From Tillus elongatus (taxonomy: Eukaryota; Arthropoda; Insecta; Coleoptera; Cleridae): a stretch of DNA of 64,000 bases. A program made the position numbers and the translations under genes. Location: the NCBI GenBank assembly GCA_964006375.1, contig OZ023269.1, positions 132,424,047 through 132,488,046 of the forward strand. The letters run 5' to 3'. Positions 25,383-36,986 of this stretch are shown piece by piece (position 1 is the stretch's first letter; each line of letters starts with the position of its first letter). The notes under the pieces are model-generated. The model was given only the letters and a program-made list of their open reading frames with translations. It was not told the origin of the DNA and did no database searches.

Positions 25383-27761
25383 CGAGGGCTCACAACCTAA
25401 ATACTATCGTACCGTGGATGTCGACAATGAGGAAAAAGGCAACTTGTTCATTCTAGACTTGAAGATTTGGAGGTTCGGAGGAGAAGGAAAAACGTGTCCC
25501 GGCAAGGAGTTCCACAACTTGGAAGTCCTTGGGACAAAAGAGCGGGCATAACAAGATGTTCTATGTCTAGTGATCTGGACAGTAAAAGGGTGCATTCGCT
25601 CTGTTTCCCTGGTAGATCTGTTGAGGGCAGCAAATGGAGGAACTATGGAAGAAAGCTGCTCTGAGCAGTGTCCGTGCACATATCTATAAAAGAGAGAGAT
25701 GTCACCAGCGGCACGTAGATGGGCAAGGGATGGCAGCCTTTGGGTGAGGGTAGGGTCACCGATGAGACGTATAGCTCTCTTCTGAATGGAGTCCAGGATA
25801 GCGAGTGTAGAAGCGGCACCCCAGATGTGGGAGCAGTATTCGAGGTTTCGCCTTATTTGTGAAGTATATAAGGTATATAGATTAGCTGGTGAAAAGTATT
25901 TGCGAGCCCGGAAGAGGAAACCTAATTTCTTAGCAGCCGCTTCTGCAATGGATGTGACATGTTGGTGCCAATTGAGATTTGGATCCACAGAAATGCCAAC
26001 AAGTGAAAAGGACTCATTACTTTGAATAACTTGGTTGTTCATTGTGGTGGGTCTAGGGCTGGTGTATCTCTTATGAGATAGAAAGCAAGACTGAGATTTG
26101 GTGAAGTTGAGTTGTACAAGATTTCTACTTCCCCAGTCTAATTTTTTTTGAAGATCCACATAGACAGAACCTTCTGAGTCTGCGATCCTCATCTAATTGG
26201 GCTAAAGAGACAGGCTTAGAATATTGTATATTTGAATAGAGAGTGCTGTCGTCCGTGTAACTGTGAACTGACTTGGATGTGCTAGAGAGGAGGTCATTGA
26301 TGTGGAGAAGAAACAAAGTAGGGGCTAAAGCTGAACCTTGAGGGACTCCTGCATTAATTGGATACAGTTGAGAGGAATGGCCATCCACGGCAACAGAAAT
26401 GCTACGGTTGGAGAGGAAATTTGCTGTCCAGGTACAGAGTTTTGGTGGTAGGCTATAGACCGGAAGTTTATTAAGCAGCGCTGCGTGCCAGACCTGGCCA
26501 ATCCTTTGGATATGTCTAGAGCGACAATCTGGGATTCACCGTGTAGTTACATAGACTTGATCCAAGAATGGGTGACAAAGAAAAGGAGGTCGGCAGTTGA
26601 TCTGAGCTGACGGAATCCATACTGGCTGTCGTGGATTATACTGTGTTTTTTAAGAAATTTTAGTAATACGGTGTTTATATACTTTTTCATCACTTTAGAG
26701 ACGACTGAAAGGAGAGAAATAGGCATGTAGTTGCTAGGAAGCGCTTTGGATCCTTTCTTGGGGGCGGGTTGTACTCGAGCAGTTTTCCAGTTACTAGGAA
26801 ATATGCCTCTACTCTAAGATGTCTGAAACAGACGAATCACGGCAGGAGCAAGTTCTGGTGCGCATTTTTTGAGAACATTTGCTGGGATCTCGTCAAGGGC
26901 AGAGGCTTTCCTGGTATTAAGAAAAGAGCTTTTTAGTACCTTTTTAGTTTTGAAAATGATATCCGTAATTTGATGCGCGACATTGGGGTGGTTGAACACT
27001 TGGAGGTGGGTTGAGAGTAGAATTGCCAGCGAACAACGAGGCGAAAAGTTCAGGCTTGCCCAGGGCGGTAGAAACAATTTCGTCCCCTGAAACAAGAGGT
27101 GGGAACGTGCTCTAGCAAAAATTATTCCCAGCAGATTTAGCAAAAGTTCAGAAGAGTTTGCTGCCATTAGAGATTTAGAAGGTTTTGTTTTTGATGGGGT
27201 TATTAAACGAATTTTTTGCCTCGGAAAGAATGCGGACATAGCGGTTTCTTGACGGTTAAATGCTTAACGGTTTTCTTGACTGGGGGCGCCTGGTGCAGGG
27301 TAAATTGCTACGGACGTATGCGTACACATCTCCATGCAATCTAAAAGAAGTAAGGAACTCATACCCTGGGAAATTAAAGTGATTAGTGGCAGTTTCGGCA
27401 CTGATTTGGGTTTCGGTGAAGAGGAGTTGAGGCCCATTAGCCTGGAGGAAATGGTGGACGGAATTCAGGTTAGAATTTAGGCCACATATATTCGAGGATA
27501 TGTTAAATCTTGATGCCGGCACCCCCCGCACACCCATCTCCCTGAGATCCGAATGGAGGGGGTATTTTATCTCCGGAATCTTTTGTACAAGGAGGAGCCA
27601 TCATCGTTTTTGTTTATAAGGGAAACCGACTCATAACCAGAACCGGAAACGTCCGTTTGGACTTCACCGGCCCCTTGATGTAAGAGGTGGTACCTCCTCG
27701 GGTATCAAAAAAACCTTTGCTACAACGTAAAGAAAAAGTCCACTACCACCTACCAATTATT
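25383..27761 (-). mobile_element. CR1/Jockey-group LINE, copy 3, internally deleted
   Basis: Extends from the family 5' end at about 27761 to its 3' end at about 25383. The start of the endonuclease (27537-27256, FNISSNICGLNSN...TETQIS) is followed, after a junction near 27285, by the linker region (27239-26814). Roughly 0.8-0.9 kb of endonuclease coding sequence is therefore missing compared with copy 5. RT follows with GVPQGSALAPT (26388-26125). A 262-codon C-terminal frame (26192-25404) ends in STSTVR, as in the other copies. Non-functional. Confidence 0.87.
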
Positions 27762-28368
27762 GTTATGGAAATATATTTAGCAGATATGAAGTATATTAAT
27801 ATAAGGTTTGAAGATAAAATGAGTTTTATTTAGCTGCTTGGTATGTGTTTTAAATCTTCCGGCTTTTATTGGCTCCGAAAACTCAAAAGGTATTAGTAAA
27901 TTATTTCTTTTTACTTCTATTTAATTATTTAAGATTTCCTCAATCGTTTTTCCTTTGTCTTAATTGTTTCTCAGATGATAATACTTTATAGTTTTATACA
28001 TTTATTGTTACTTAGATATATAGATATATTACTGACAAACAAAAACCCCCCACTCCTTTGAAGAAATTTTCTCATTAGTGATTTTTTTAAAGAAAATTCA
28101 GTAAAATAAATAAAACAAAAATTAATTTTTGGTTTTATGTTTAAACCCATAAATAATATGGATTTACTGAAGGGTGAATAAAATAAAATAAAACAAATAA
28201 AATAACATTGTACGTATAATTAATATATTCGTTAACTTATAGAAGGATCACAATTTTTCATAACTTAATAAAAAAGTATCAACATTTACATTTTTCATAA
28301 CTTAATAAAAAAAGTATCAACATTTACTAACATATAAGGAACTAAGTTTTATCTAATAGTCAGAAACT
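27762..28368. other. 3' flank of the host gene
   Basis: AT-rich. Contains a repeat-terminus palindrome (TTAGTGATTTTTTTAAAG...AATTCAG) at 28073-28102 and a 36-bp sequence duplicated in tandem at about 28253-28326. The 3' UTR and poly(A) site of the Rolling stone gene probably lie here, but no poly(A) signal was chosen with confidence. Confidence 0.45.
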
Positions 28369-28618
28369 TTATACATTTTCTGTAGTCATAGCGTTATTGA
28401 CGTAGCCCATTTTGTTGTTGTCAACTTCTGGAAGATTAACATCTTCTACCATGACAGGAGGCGGGTATATCATGGAATGGAGGAGCTGCCTGAGTTTAAA
28501 TAGGCCAAAGTTAAATATATGCAGGAAAACTAGGAAAGACATCACTCCAACGCATGTTAACATGGCAGATCCAGGTTTATCCCATTTAAGAATATTGTAA
28601 ATATATGGATTCCCATCT
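28369..28618 (-). CDS. Rolling stone-like membrane protein, last exon
   Basis: The minus-strand acceptor TTTTCAG at 28619-28625 is followed by 82 codons and TAA at 28371-28369. It enters in phase 2: AG from the previous exon plus A gives Arg, then DGNPYIYNILKWDKPG, a hallmark of Rolling stone proteins. One transmembrane segment (about TCVGVMSFLVFLHIF) is followed by a basic turn and an acidic, probably cytosolic tail. In Drosophila, rolling stone is needed for myoblast fusion; the function of this paralogue is not known from sequence. Confidence 0.88.
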
Positions 28619-28849
28619 CTGAAAATCAAAAAAAAAATCAAAAATCAATAAAAAAAAGTTGCTTAATATAGTTAGTATACATGGCCTTTGTAATTATTAA
28701 AATTGAGTAAATAAACAAATTGTTTATTTATTCTAGTTTTAGTACAATACAGAACCTATTTTATTTGAAGTTATTATTTTAGTTAGAAATTTCTATACGT
28801 CTATGTTTACTGTGGAACGGTTTTACCAACTAGGGGCAACAACAGCTTT

Positions 28850-30454
28850 TTTTAAATATATTTCAACAACACACTACGAGGGCTTACAGCCTAAATACTA
28901 TCGTACCGTGGGTGTCGACAAGGAGGAAAGAGGCAACTTGTTAATTCTGGACTTGAAGGTTTGGGGGTTCGGAGGAGAAGGAAAATATGTGCCGGCAAGG
29001 GATTCCACAACTTGGAAATCCTCGAGATATAAAGAGCGGGCATAACAAGATGTTCTATGTCTGGTGACCTAGACAGTAAAAGGGTGCATTCGCTCTGTTT
29101 CCCTGGTAGATCTGTTGGGCGCAGCAGGTGGAAGAACTATGGAAGAAAGCATCTCTGAGCAGTGCCCGTGCAGATATCTATAAAAGAGAGAAAGGTCACC
29201 AACGACACGTCGGTGGGCAAGGGATGGCAGCCTTTGGGTGAGTGTAGGGTCACCGATGAAATGTATAGCTAGCTCTCTTCTGAATTGAGTCCAGGGTAGC
29301 GAGTGTAGAAGCGGCAGCGGCACCCCAGAGGTGGGAACAGTATTCGAGGTTTGGCCTTAATTGTGAAGTGAAGTAAGGGTAAACCTCGAATACTGCTCCC
29401 ACATCTGGGGTGCCGCTGCCGCTTCTACACTCGCTATCCTGGACTTCATCTCTACAGATTAGCTGGTAAAAAGTATTTGCGAGCCCGGAAGAGGAAACCT
29501 AATTTCTTAGCAGCCGCTTCTGCAATTGATGTGACATGTTGGTGCCAATTGAGATTTAGATCCACAGAAATGCCAACAAGTGAAAAGGACTTATTACTGT
29601 GAATAACTTGGTTGTTCATTGTGATGGGTCTAGGGCTGGTGTATCTCTTATGAGATATAAAGCAAGACTGAGATTTGGTGGAGTTGAATTTTACAAGATT
29701 TCTACTTCTCCAGTCGAATATTTTTTGGAGATCCACAGAGACAGAACCCTCCATGAGCCTGCGATCCTCATCTAATTGGGCTAAAAAGACAGGCTAAGAA
29801 TATTGTATATTTGAGTGGAGGATGCTGTCGTCCGCGTAACTGTGAACTGGGTTGAATGTGCTAGAGAGGAGGTCATTGATGTGGAGAAGAAACAAAGTAG
29901 GGGCTAAAGCTGAACCTTGAGGGACTCCTGCATTAATTGGATACAGTTTAGAGGAATGGCTATCCACGACAACATAAATGCTCCGGTTGGAGAGGAAATT
30001 TGCTGTACAGGTACAGAGTTTTGGTGGTAGGCCATAGGCCGGAAGTTTATTAAGCAGCGCTGCGTTCCAGACCTGGTCGAATACTTTGGATATGTCTAGA
30101 GCGGCAATCTGGGATTCACCGTGTATTTCCATAGACTTGTTCCAAGAATGGGTGACAAAGGAAATGAGGTCGGCAGTTGATCTGCGCTGACGGAATCCAT
30201 ACTGCATGACGTGGATTTGAGACTGTGTTTTGCAAGAAATTTTAGTAATTCTGTGTTTATATACTTTTCCATCACTTTAGAGACGACTGAAAGGAGAGAA
30301 ATAGGCCTGTAGTAGCTAGGAAGCGCTTTGGATCCTTTCTTGGGGACGGGTTGTACTCGAGCAGTTTCCCAGTTACTAGGGAATATGCATCTATTGTAAG
30401 ATGTCTGTAAGAGACGAGTCAGGACAGGAGCAAGTTCTGGTGCGCATTTTTTGT
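28850..30454 (-). mobile_element. CR1/Jockey-group LINE, copy 4, inside a host intron
   Basis: 5'-truncated copy lying in the intron between the two last Rolling stone exons, on the same strand as the gene. RT frames: 30207-29794 (SKVFDQVW, GVPQGSALAPT, SYADDS), 29754-29452 and 29323-29069. A 65-bp inverted duplication (29288-29352 with 29381-29445) interrupts it. Confidence 0.87.
29288..29445. repeat. Fold-back within LINE copy 4, 65-bp arms
   Basis: The segment starting AGTCCAGGGTAGCGAGTG at 29288 is repeated in reverse complement at 29381-29445, with a 28-bp spacer. No other LINE copy in the window has it, so it arose in this copy. Confidence 0.9.
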
Positions 30455-30580
30455 TTGCTGCTATTAAACTTGAATTAGAAGTCCTAAAAGTGCTATAAAA
30501 GTTATTTATTTTAGTTAGAAATTTTTTACTTTAAGTATTACGGATAATTTAATTTCGTTAACGGGAATAAAAATTCTTAC

Positions 30581-30764
30581 CTTCCAGTCCCTCCAGACAA
30601 ATAATAAATAAGACTAAATATGGCATAGCAGAGTCCTAACAAGCAAGGATAAACAGAATGAAGCAGTCTTATCGGATGTGATATAATACACAAGTCTATT
30701 AACATAAGGAGAGTATTAGCACCATGTACTAAAATATTCATTGGGTCCATTCCCATCGTTTTCT
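30581..30764 (-). CDS. Rolling stone-like membrane protein, penultimate exon
   Basis: 184 nt, too short for simple ORF calling. It is bounded by acceptor TTTTAG (30765-30770) and donor GTAAGAA (30580-30574). It enters in phase 1 and leaves in phase 2, which fits both neighbours. The translation EKTMGMDPMNILVHGANTLL, then MLIDLCIISHPIRLLHSVYP and a further hydrophobic stretch ending YYLSGGTGR, gives two transmembrane segments. It contains the HG-N...MLIDL signature of the family. Confidence 0.88.
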
Positions 30765-32787
30765 CTAAAACAACAAACAGAAATTAGTATTTTATAACCC
30801 ATTAATGTTTAAAAATCAAACACTGATAAAAAACAACATAGTAAATATACAATATTTATATTGATTTAATTTTAGAAATATATTTAGGGTGAGTGTAATC
30901 ACATAGCCACCGAACAGCCCAGATTTAGAACCTGTTAAGCATATACGGAACTGAAGCATGCTAAAAAGAGTTCTGAGACAGCTGCCAGTGCCAGTGTTAA
31001 ATCGTTTTGCCAAAGCTCCACGGCCCGTACTAGTCCCAGTATCATATCATTTAATTTCTTACGACCCAAATCGAAAACACGTAATTATTCAATTAATAAT
31101 TGCTAGGTCAATAGAAAATTAAGTTATTAAAATTTGAAGAAAACTTTTTTTTAATGCGCTAGATACCATAACCCATGTGCTACGTACAAAATTTTCCTCT
31201 TGGTTGCATATAGTTTGTCAGTTTATCGCTGTATTGACCGAGGAGGGTCATTTTTCCAATTGATGTTACTACAATGAAAATATACACTTTTAAATCGCCT
31301 ATTCAAACGGTCGTTAAAAAATCGCAGAAAGGGTTTACTTCAAATGAATTTTTTGCAAACATTTTAGTCGAATTAAAAACAACAGCTATTTAAACAGAAA
31401 TTTAAGACTTTATTAAATATAGGTCTTACTTTATATGTTCTCCGTAACTTATTTCAGAATCTTTGTTTAAAAATCACCAATTCTGACGTTACAGAAATAC
31501 TATTCCGTGACCATTTTGCGTCCGAAAAACTTTGTCTTCTATATTTACTAGATGTTGTTTAACACACATAACATTTTGTTCTTGTGCGCTCCCTTGACCT
31601 TAGAAGAGACCGATTTTGTTTCAATGCTTATATCTTTTTTTGGTTGAAATAACTTTTTAAACTATTGTCCAAAATAAAACTCAAAAATTTTCCGGAACAG
31701 TGTGATTTTCCTGGCTATTGAACTTATCCAAGCCATTTACTACAGGGATATGCGTGCCAAGTTTCATTAAAATCGGTCTATTATTTGTTCAGTTATCGTA
31801 GTGATACATATATTTGAATTTGTAATAATGGGAATAACTTGTTGTTTACCGTACATGACCGTGGCTTCAAAACCATTTCTCATTTTTTCACTTTTAACGA
31901 ACATTACTCTCATGGGAATAACTTTATAATTGTTTCAAATAAATAATGAAAATATAATCGAAATAAGCACACTTGGAGAACCCAAATCACCACAACACAT
32001 TTTAAAAGACCTAACGATAGATCAGTGAGGAAAGAAACATTTGCAAACGTTCAACGATCATTTTTCAAAATATTCGATTTATGCTTTGAAAATAATGGAA
32101 AGCATTTATTTTGACATATTGTGATACGTTTTTATCTATCTATTTTTATATTTATGTGACAACCGGGGTTTTATTGTTGTGTGTGTGTGTGTTAGTTTAG
32201 GGATGGCCTCGGAAGCAAAGTCCATTAGCCTCAAACTGAGGGGTTTTATTGTTAAACTGGTAATAAGAAAAGTAGATTTATTATTTGAAAAAATTACCAG
32301 AGCTTTAATTTTTTCCGGAAAAACAGAACCGAGAAGCCTTTCAAGCTACTTATAAAAGTGACATACAAGCGAGGTTTTATCCAAATCTTTTAAATTTTGA
32401 GTTACATAAGGTAATATTTAGGCCCGCTTTGGACTAATCATTTCAAGAAAATTTTGACCTTATACTAGTAGCAATAAGAATAGGTTTATTATTTTTAAAA
32501 TTTTAATTTTTTTAAAGGAGAGCTTACATTTTTCCCGAAGAAAACGGGGCTGATTTTAAGACCAAAAAGGCTTTCAATACATGCATAAAAGTAACATACA
32601 AGCGAGGGTTTACCTAAGTCTTTCAATCATTTTGAGCTACATAAGATACGATTTAGGCTAGCTTTGGACTAATCTTTTCAAGAAAATTCTGATCGTAAAA
32701 AGTACCCTAAGAGAATTTTTAGTCTGTATATCACTTTCAGGTATTTAGTATTTTAAAATTACAAAACAAAATGGAAAATATACTCAC
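30765..32787. other. Intron of the Rolling stone-like gene
   Basis: Bounded by donor GTGAGTA (minus strand, 32787-32781) and acceptor TTTTAG (30770-30765). Contains a degenerate TA-core C block at about 31690-31810 and a (GT)n tract at 32178-32192. No other feature recognised. Confidence 0.7.
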
Positions 32788-33142
32788 CATCATACAACAA
32801 AGCCCAGTACACAATGGTGATTCCCAGAGCTAGATCAGCAGCTATGGTATAGCTCACCCAGTAAACCTTATAAAACCTCAACGCCTTTTCTTGTAAATTT
32901 GACTTGGTTTTTCTGTGGGCTATGAAGCAACCTACCAAAATACTAGCAGATATTATCGCTTGTACTGTACAACACGTAAATCCCCAGTTAGTCAGGTAAA
33001 TCAACCATTTGGCTTTGAATTTGGGATTGTGCTCCCTGTCTGTAATACCGATTATTGATAATATCCATATAACTAGAAATGTCAAGGCCATAAAAAGCCT
33101 GTAAAATAGGTAAATAATGCTTGGACTGGAATCACGTTGCCA
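32788..33142 (-). CDS. Rolling stone-like membrane protein, internal exon
   Basis: 355 nt between acceptor TTTTTTTTGCAG (from 33143) and donor GTGAGTA (32787). It enters in phase 0 with WQRDSSPSIIYLFYRLF. Three hydrophobic segments follow, around LFMALTFLVIWILSIIG, TCCTVQAIISASILVGCFIA and YTIAADLALGITIVYWALLY. The exon ends in phase 1 (YD-G). The upstream coding exon with the N terminus was not located in 33143-64000; it may be short, far away or outside the window. Confidence 0.88.
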
Positions 33143-33234
33143 CTGCAAAAAAAATAATAACAAAGGTTAATTGTATTCAGGCCATATACATATGGTATAT
33201 AGTTATCAATAGACGAAAAATCACTACTATCCAG
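33143..33234. other. Start of upstream intron of the Rolling stone-like gene
   Basis: Non-coding sequence directly 5' of the acceptor on the minus strand, before repeats begin. Confidence 0.5.
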
Positions 33235-34003
33235 GAAAATCGGCCCAAGTTTTCCTGGAAAATTTTATGTTTTCTTTCGAAAAAATCTTATAAAATAACA
33301 AAGTGAGGGCAATCAAATTTGGTACGCTGGTTTTTGTCACAAATAGTATCCTATGTACCAAAATTCAGATCTTTATGTTTAAAGAGAAAAAAGTTAGAGG
33401 TAAATTAATTTTTAACTAATTAAATCCGATGAAACAAAGTTAAAACTTCAAAATTGATAATTATGGTAGAAGTACGAACACAAATGAAAAATACAACGCT
33501 AAATGACCAACAAGCTCCTAGATCTGTGTTTAAGTCGTTATTTTCCTTCATTTCGTTCAAATATTAACAAAAAATCTATTGTAAATAAAAAAAGTTTGGT
33601 GTAAATAGAAAAAAACGTTATACAATTGATATACTACTAGATATACCTGCTAGTCTGCCAAGTCGAGCGTGACCGAGTCGGTTAAGCCCTGTACATCTGA
33701 TAGTGGAGTCCTACATGACGAGTTCTAATCCTAGTTAGTGAATTCACTTTTTAGCAATTTTTTGCAGTCTCCTTTGACTTTACCGTTATCTGATAAGATT
33801 GTTGTTATTCCGATGAATTTTTTAGCGAGTTTTTGTAAAAAAAAAAATAATTTAATAAAGAAGAGATGAAAACTTCTAAAAGTTAATTCAATTTGAATAG
33901 CATATATGGCGGTTTGTTCTTGCCCTAATTTATTGAAATCGTTCTAATTTAATACAGTCGTAGACTTTTCCCGTGACTTTACAAGTGCTTGTTTTAGTGA
34001 ATG
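33235..34003 (+). repeat. TA-core repeat family, extended variant with tRNA-like segment
   Basis: Starts in the C block (CCAGGAAAATCGGCCCAAG; GAGGGCAATCAAATTTGGTA, the uninterrupted form of the R1/LOA target site). It runs through a tRNA-like segment and joins the next A end. The reverse complement of 33540-33990 is found at about 44440-44900, so this is a repeated arrangement. Confidence 0.65.
33662..33731 (+). ncRNA. tRNA-like segment with A- and B-box-like motifs
   Basis: GTGACCGAGTCGGTTAAG resembles a class II tRNA (Leu/Ser type) A box and D arm. GAGTTCTAATCC about 40 nt downstream resembles a B box. The acceptor stem does not close, so it is not a functional tRNA. It could be the polymerase III head of a SINE embedded in the repeat. 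A diverged reverse copy lies at 44701-44771. Confidence 0.5.
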
Positions 34004-34113
34004 TTCTTTAAAAAATTCACTAATGAGGAGACCCCGACTTTTGAATTTAGAAAAAATTTCTTCAAATGAGCGCGAACTAGCCCCCCTAGAACCCATATCC
34101 AGGGTCAGTTTCA

Positions 34114-34247
<134 letters not shown>

Positions 34248-35239
34248 CACATCGATATCTTAAAAGATAATGGGCCCATTTTGATCAAATTTGCTAATTA
34301 CCTTCTTTTTGTAAGTGGCTTGCATAGGTTCGTTAGCCAGGAAAACTGGCCAAGGTTTCCCCCGAAAATTTTGTGTTTTATTTTTCGGGAAAAATGTATA
34401 TCTCCGGACACAACATAGTAGGACTAACCAAATTTGGTACATGCGTTTGTATTATAAAGCGTGAACCATTTACCAAAATTTAGGTGTGTAAGTTTAAAGT
34501 CGAAAGAGTTATAGGCATTTAAAGAGAAAACTTGGGGCTTTCTGCAAAACGTTAAAGGTGCAGCATTTAGGCAACAAACTTGAAATAAATACGGATTATG
34601 TAAAGAGTAATCTGAAAACCCTTAAGGTTCAGCTTCAACCATCATTGACCTTCAGTTTATTAAAATATTTCCAGAACATTATTTTCAAATAGACCATTTC
34701 TCGGATGCTTTGGAAGTAGTTTTAGTTAAGTTTATGGTTTAACGGTCTATAATTGTTACCTAATTTTCGTAGAAAAAATTCTTTAATGAGGAGACCGTGA
34801 CTTTTCAATTCTAAAAATATTTCTTCAAATGAGCGCAAACTAGGCCCCCTAGGGTCCATATCCGGGTTTACTTTCTGCTAACATATATACAGAGTGACGC
34901 ATTTCTACAGTAAAGCTCCATATAATTGTTATTATGCAAGATACAAGAAAACATTGTATATGTTACTTATAGGGTGTCTTGAGCTGCACCCTATAAAATT
35001 ATTTTGACAATCACAGGGGGCCCATAAGTTGTTGGCGTTACCTACAATTTTTTTTGAACATTTCTTATTACATTTTTGCATGTTTCATAAAAATAAGTGC
35101 ATGTTTGTAAAAAAATCGAGACGCAGTAAGTGCGTTTTGGTAGCGAATTTTCATAAAATGCTTCAAAATTCAATAACCCAATTTGCTATTAACCTAAGAT
35201 TCGTCGGCTAGGAAACGAGTTTTTTTCGGAAAATGTTTG

Positions 35240-35680
35240 TAGTTCATTGATTGTTGTTGCCCTTACTTGGTGAAACTTGTCCATACTACATACAGACTTG
35301 GAGACTACTTCTCTGGCTTCACTGTTGGTTTTTGTAGGTGAAGGACGTAGCCAGCACGTGAGCTAACTGGAGCAAGTGGCCCTTCGAATTCTGGATGTTC
35401 TAGGATGTTCTTCAATGCTTCTGTGACTATAGTTTCGCTGCTTGACAGCATTCTCAGACAGATTAGAATTGTAGTTGTCATGATTTCGTACTAATTCAAT
35501 TCTAATCTGTCTGATAATGCTGTCAAGCAGCGAAACTATAGTCACAGAAGCATTGAAGAACATCCTAGAACATCCAGAATTCGAAGTGCCACTTGCTCCA
35601 GTTAGATCACGCGCTGGCTACGTCCTTCACCTACAAAAACCAATAGTGAAGCCAGAGAAGTAGTCTCCAAGTCTGTATGT
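35240..35680. mobile_element. 441-bp insertion made mainly of a 185-bp-arm fold-back
   Basis: Inserted in a TA-core repeat and flanked by AAAATGTTT at 35231-35239 and 35681-35689, a candidate 9-bp target duplication. Arms 35287-35471 and 35497-35681 are near-perfect reverse complements with a 25-bp loop. The right arm read forward gives a protein-like frame (SSETIVTEALKNILEHPEFE, VPLAPVRSRAGYVLHLQKP, IVKPEK, stop). I do not recognise that protein; it may be a captured host gene piece. Confidence 0.7.
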
Positions 35681-35866
35681 AAAATGTTTATAGATTTTCA
35701 AACAATAAGTTATTTTGATTAAATATGGTAAATTTTTTCTACTATATAGGTTATATCGGTGACCAAATTGATGCCTGCTTGCATTAAAAAGACACATTTG
35801 CTATTAAAAACATTTTTATGTAAATTCACTTCCACAACGCACTTGCTGCGTCCAGACTTTTATTTG

Positions 35867-36529
35867 TTAGTAAAGGAAATAACTCAACCTCGTGACTACT
35901 TTTACTGGATAGCGCATGGTACGTTCCATACAACACTAAACTCATCTCCAGCCACAGGAAAAGTACTTGTAAAACTATTCAGCCTTTACAATTGTTTTGT
36001 GACATAAATTTCAGACAAGAAAAAACGTTTCTGTAATATACAGCGGGAAGTTGTGGTACTTGGTGGATGTAATGACCAGGTCTCAGTGGTGAAGAGTCGT
36101 TCTTTAGTACTGAATATTCATATTCAATAAAACGTTTTACAACAGATTTATTGCCGCTTTTAAGTGTTTGCTATAAAACAGCCACTTCGACAGTTCTTTG
36201 AACAATCAAAAGGAAAAGAATACTCTGAATTATAACCGTCTAACGCCTTCAGTAGATTAGTTCAATCATTATAAAAGACGGTATGCATTTGTCTGAGAGT
36301 CCCACCCAGGTTTGCAACTCTGCACTATCCAAGTCTGCATTTCTACTACTACAACCTTACGAGGACCGGAAAAAAGTGTTAAAACTATTTATTTTTTACT
36401 TAAGCAATCTGCAGTGGCGTACCAAACCGAAGATATATTCCCATAACACTCTTGTCTTTGTATTTTACTAACATTCTTGGTGGTAAATCAGTTTATATAA
36501 ATTTGGAATCTTTTATTTATTTGGAACAA
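35867..36529. other. Unclassified region
   Basis: No domain, TIR or RNA signature recognised on either strand. Several short frames (up to 82 codons) appear to be chance. Confidence 0.4.
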
Positions 36530-36655
36530 ATCGTGTCAGGTCAGGTCAGCTCAGGTTAGGACTGAGTTGGGAGTTGTTGATGATAGTTTTGGTTTTCTTT
36601 TCAAGATAAGTTGTAGGGTCGTTAGGAATTTGTTTGTAGTCTGTGCTGTTTAGTA
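36530..36655 (-). pseudogene. Penelope-like element ORF, segment downstream of a pogo insertion
   Basis: Minus-strand reading from 36655 gives LNSTDYKQIPNDPTTYLEKK and TKTIINNSQLSPNLS, then a stop. This continues the Penelope N-terminal reading that ends at 40136 (KTDYIQKMDNI). The two halves are separated only by the pogo element and its TA duplication. Confidence 0.82.
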
Positions 36656-36680
36656 GGGTAAACGATACAGTTATTGGCCA
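36656..36680 (+). repeat. Pogo TIR, left (25 bp)
   Basis: Exact inverted match to 40111-40135; preceded by TA at 36654-36655. Confidence 0.97.
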
Positions 36681-36986
36681 TTTGTACGAATATTAAGGTT
36701 ACAGCGCTCCTTCTTGTATATTAATCAACTAGGAAAACTGTAGTCGCACAGTATAATATAAGATATATTATTTTTGATGATAACATACTTTTTTTTGACT
36801 TAAACTGTTCAAAAAAGAATAAAAAATTCTAAATTGTTGACCAACTCATAAAAGTAGTGATTGGCCATAGGCATATAGTGATTGGCCTAACATCTCTTAC
36901 AGTGATTGTCATACCCTTCGATGTCAGCTGTAAACAATTAATTTTCTATGGGAATAATAAACAAACATCATGCAACAATTTATTTT

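Noticed and set aside
33662..33731. Functional tRNA gene
   Set aside because: The acceptor stem does not pair and the anticodon arm is not closed; only A/B-box-like motifs remain.
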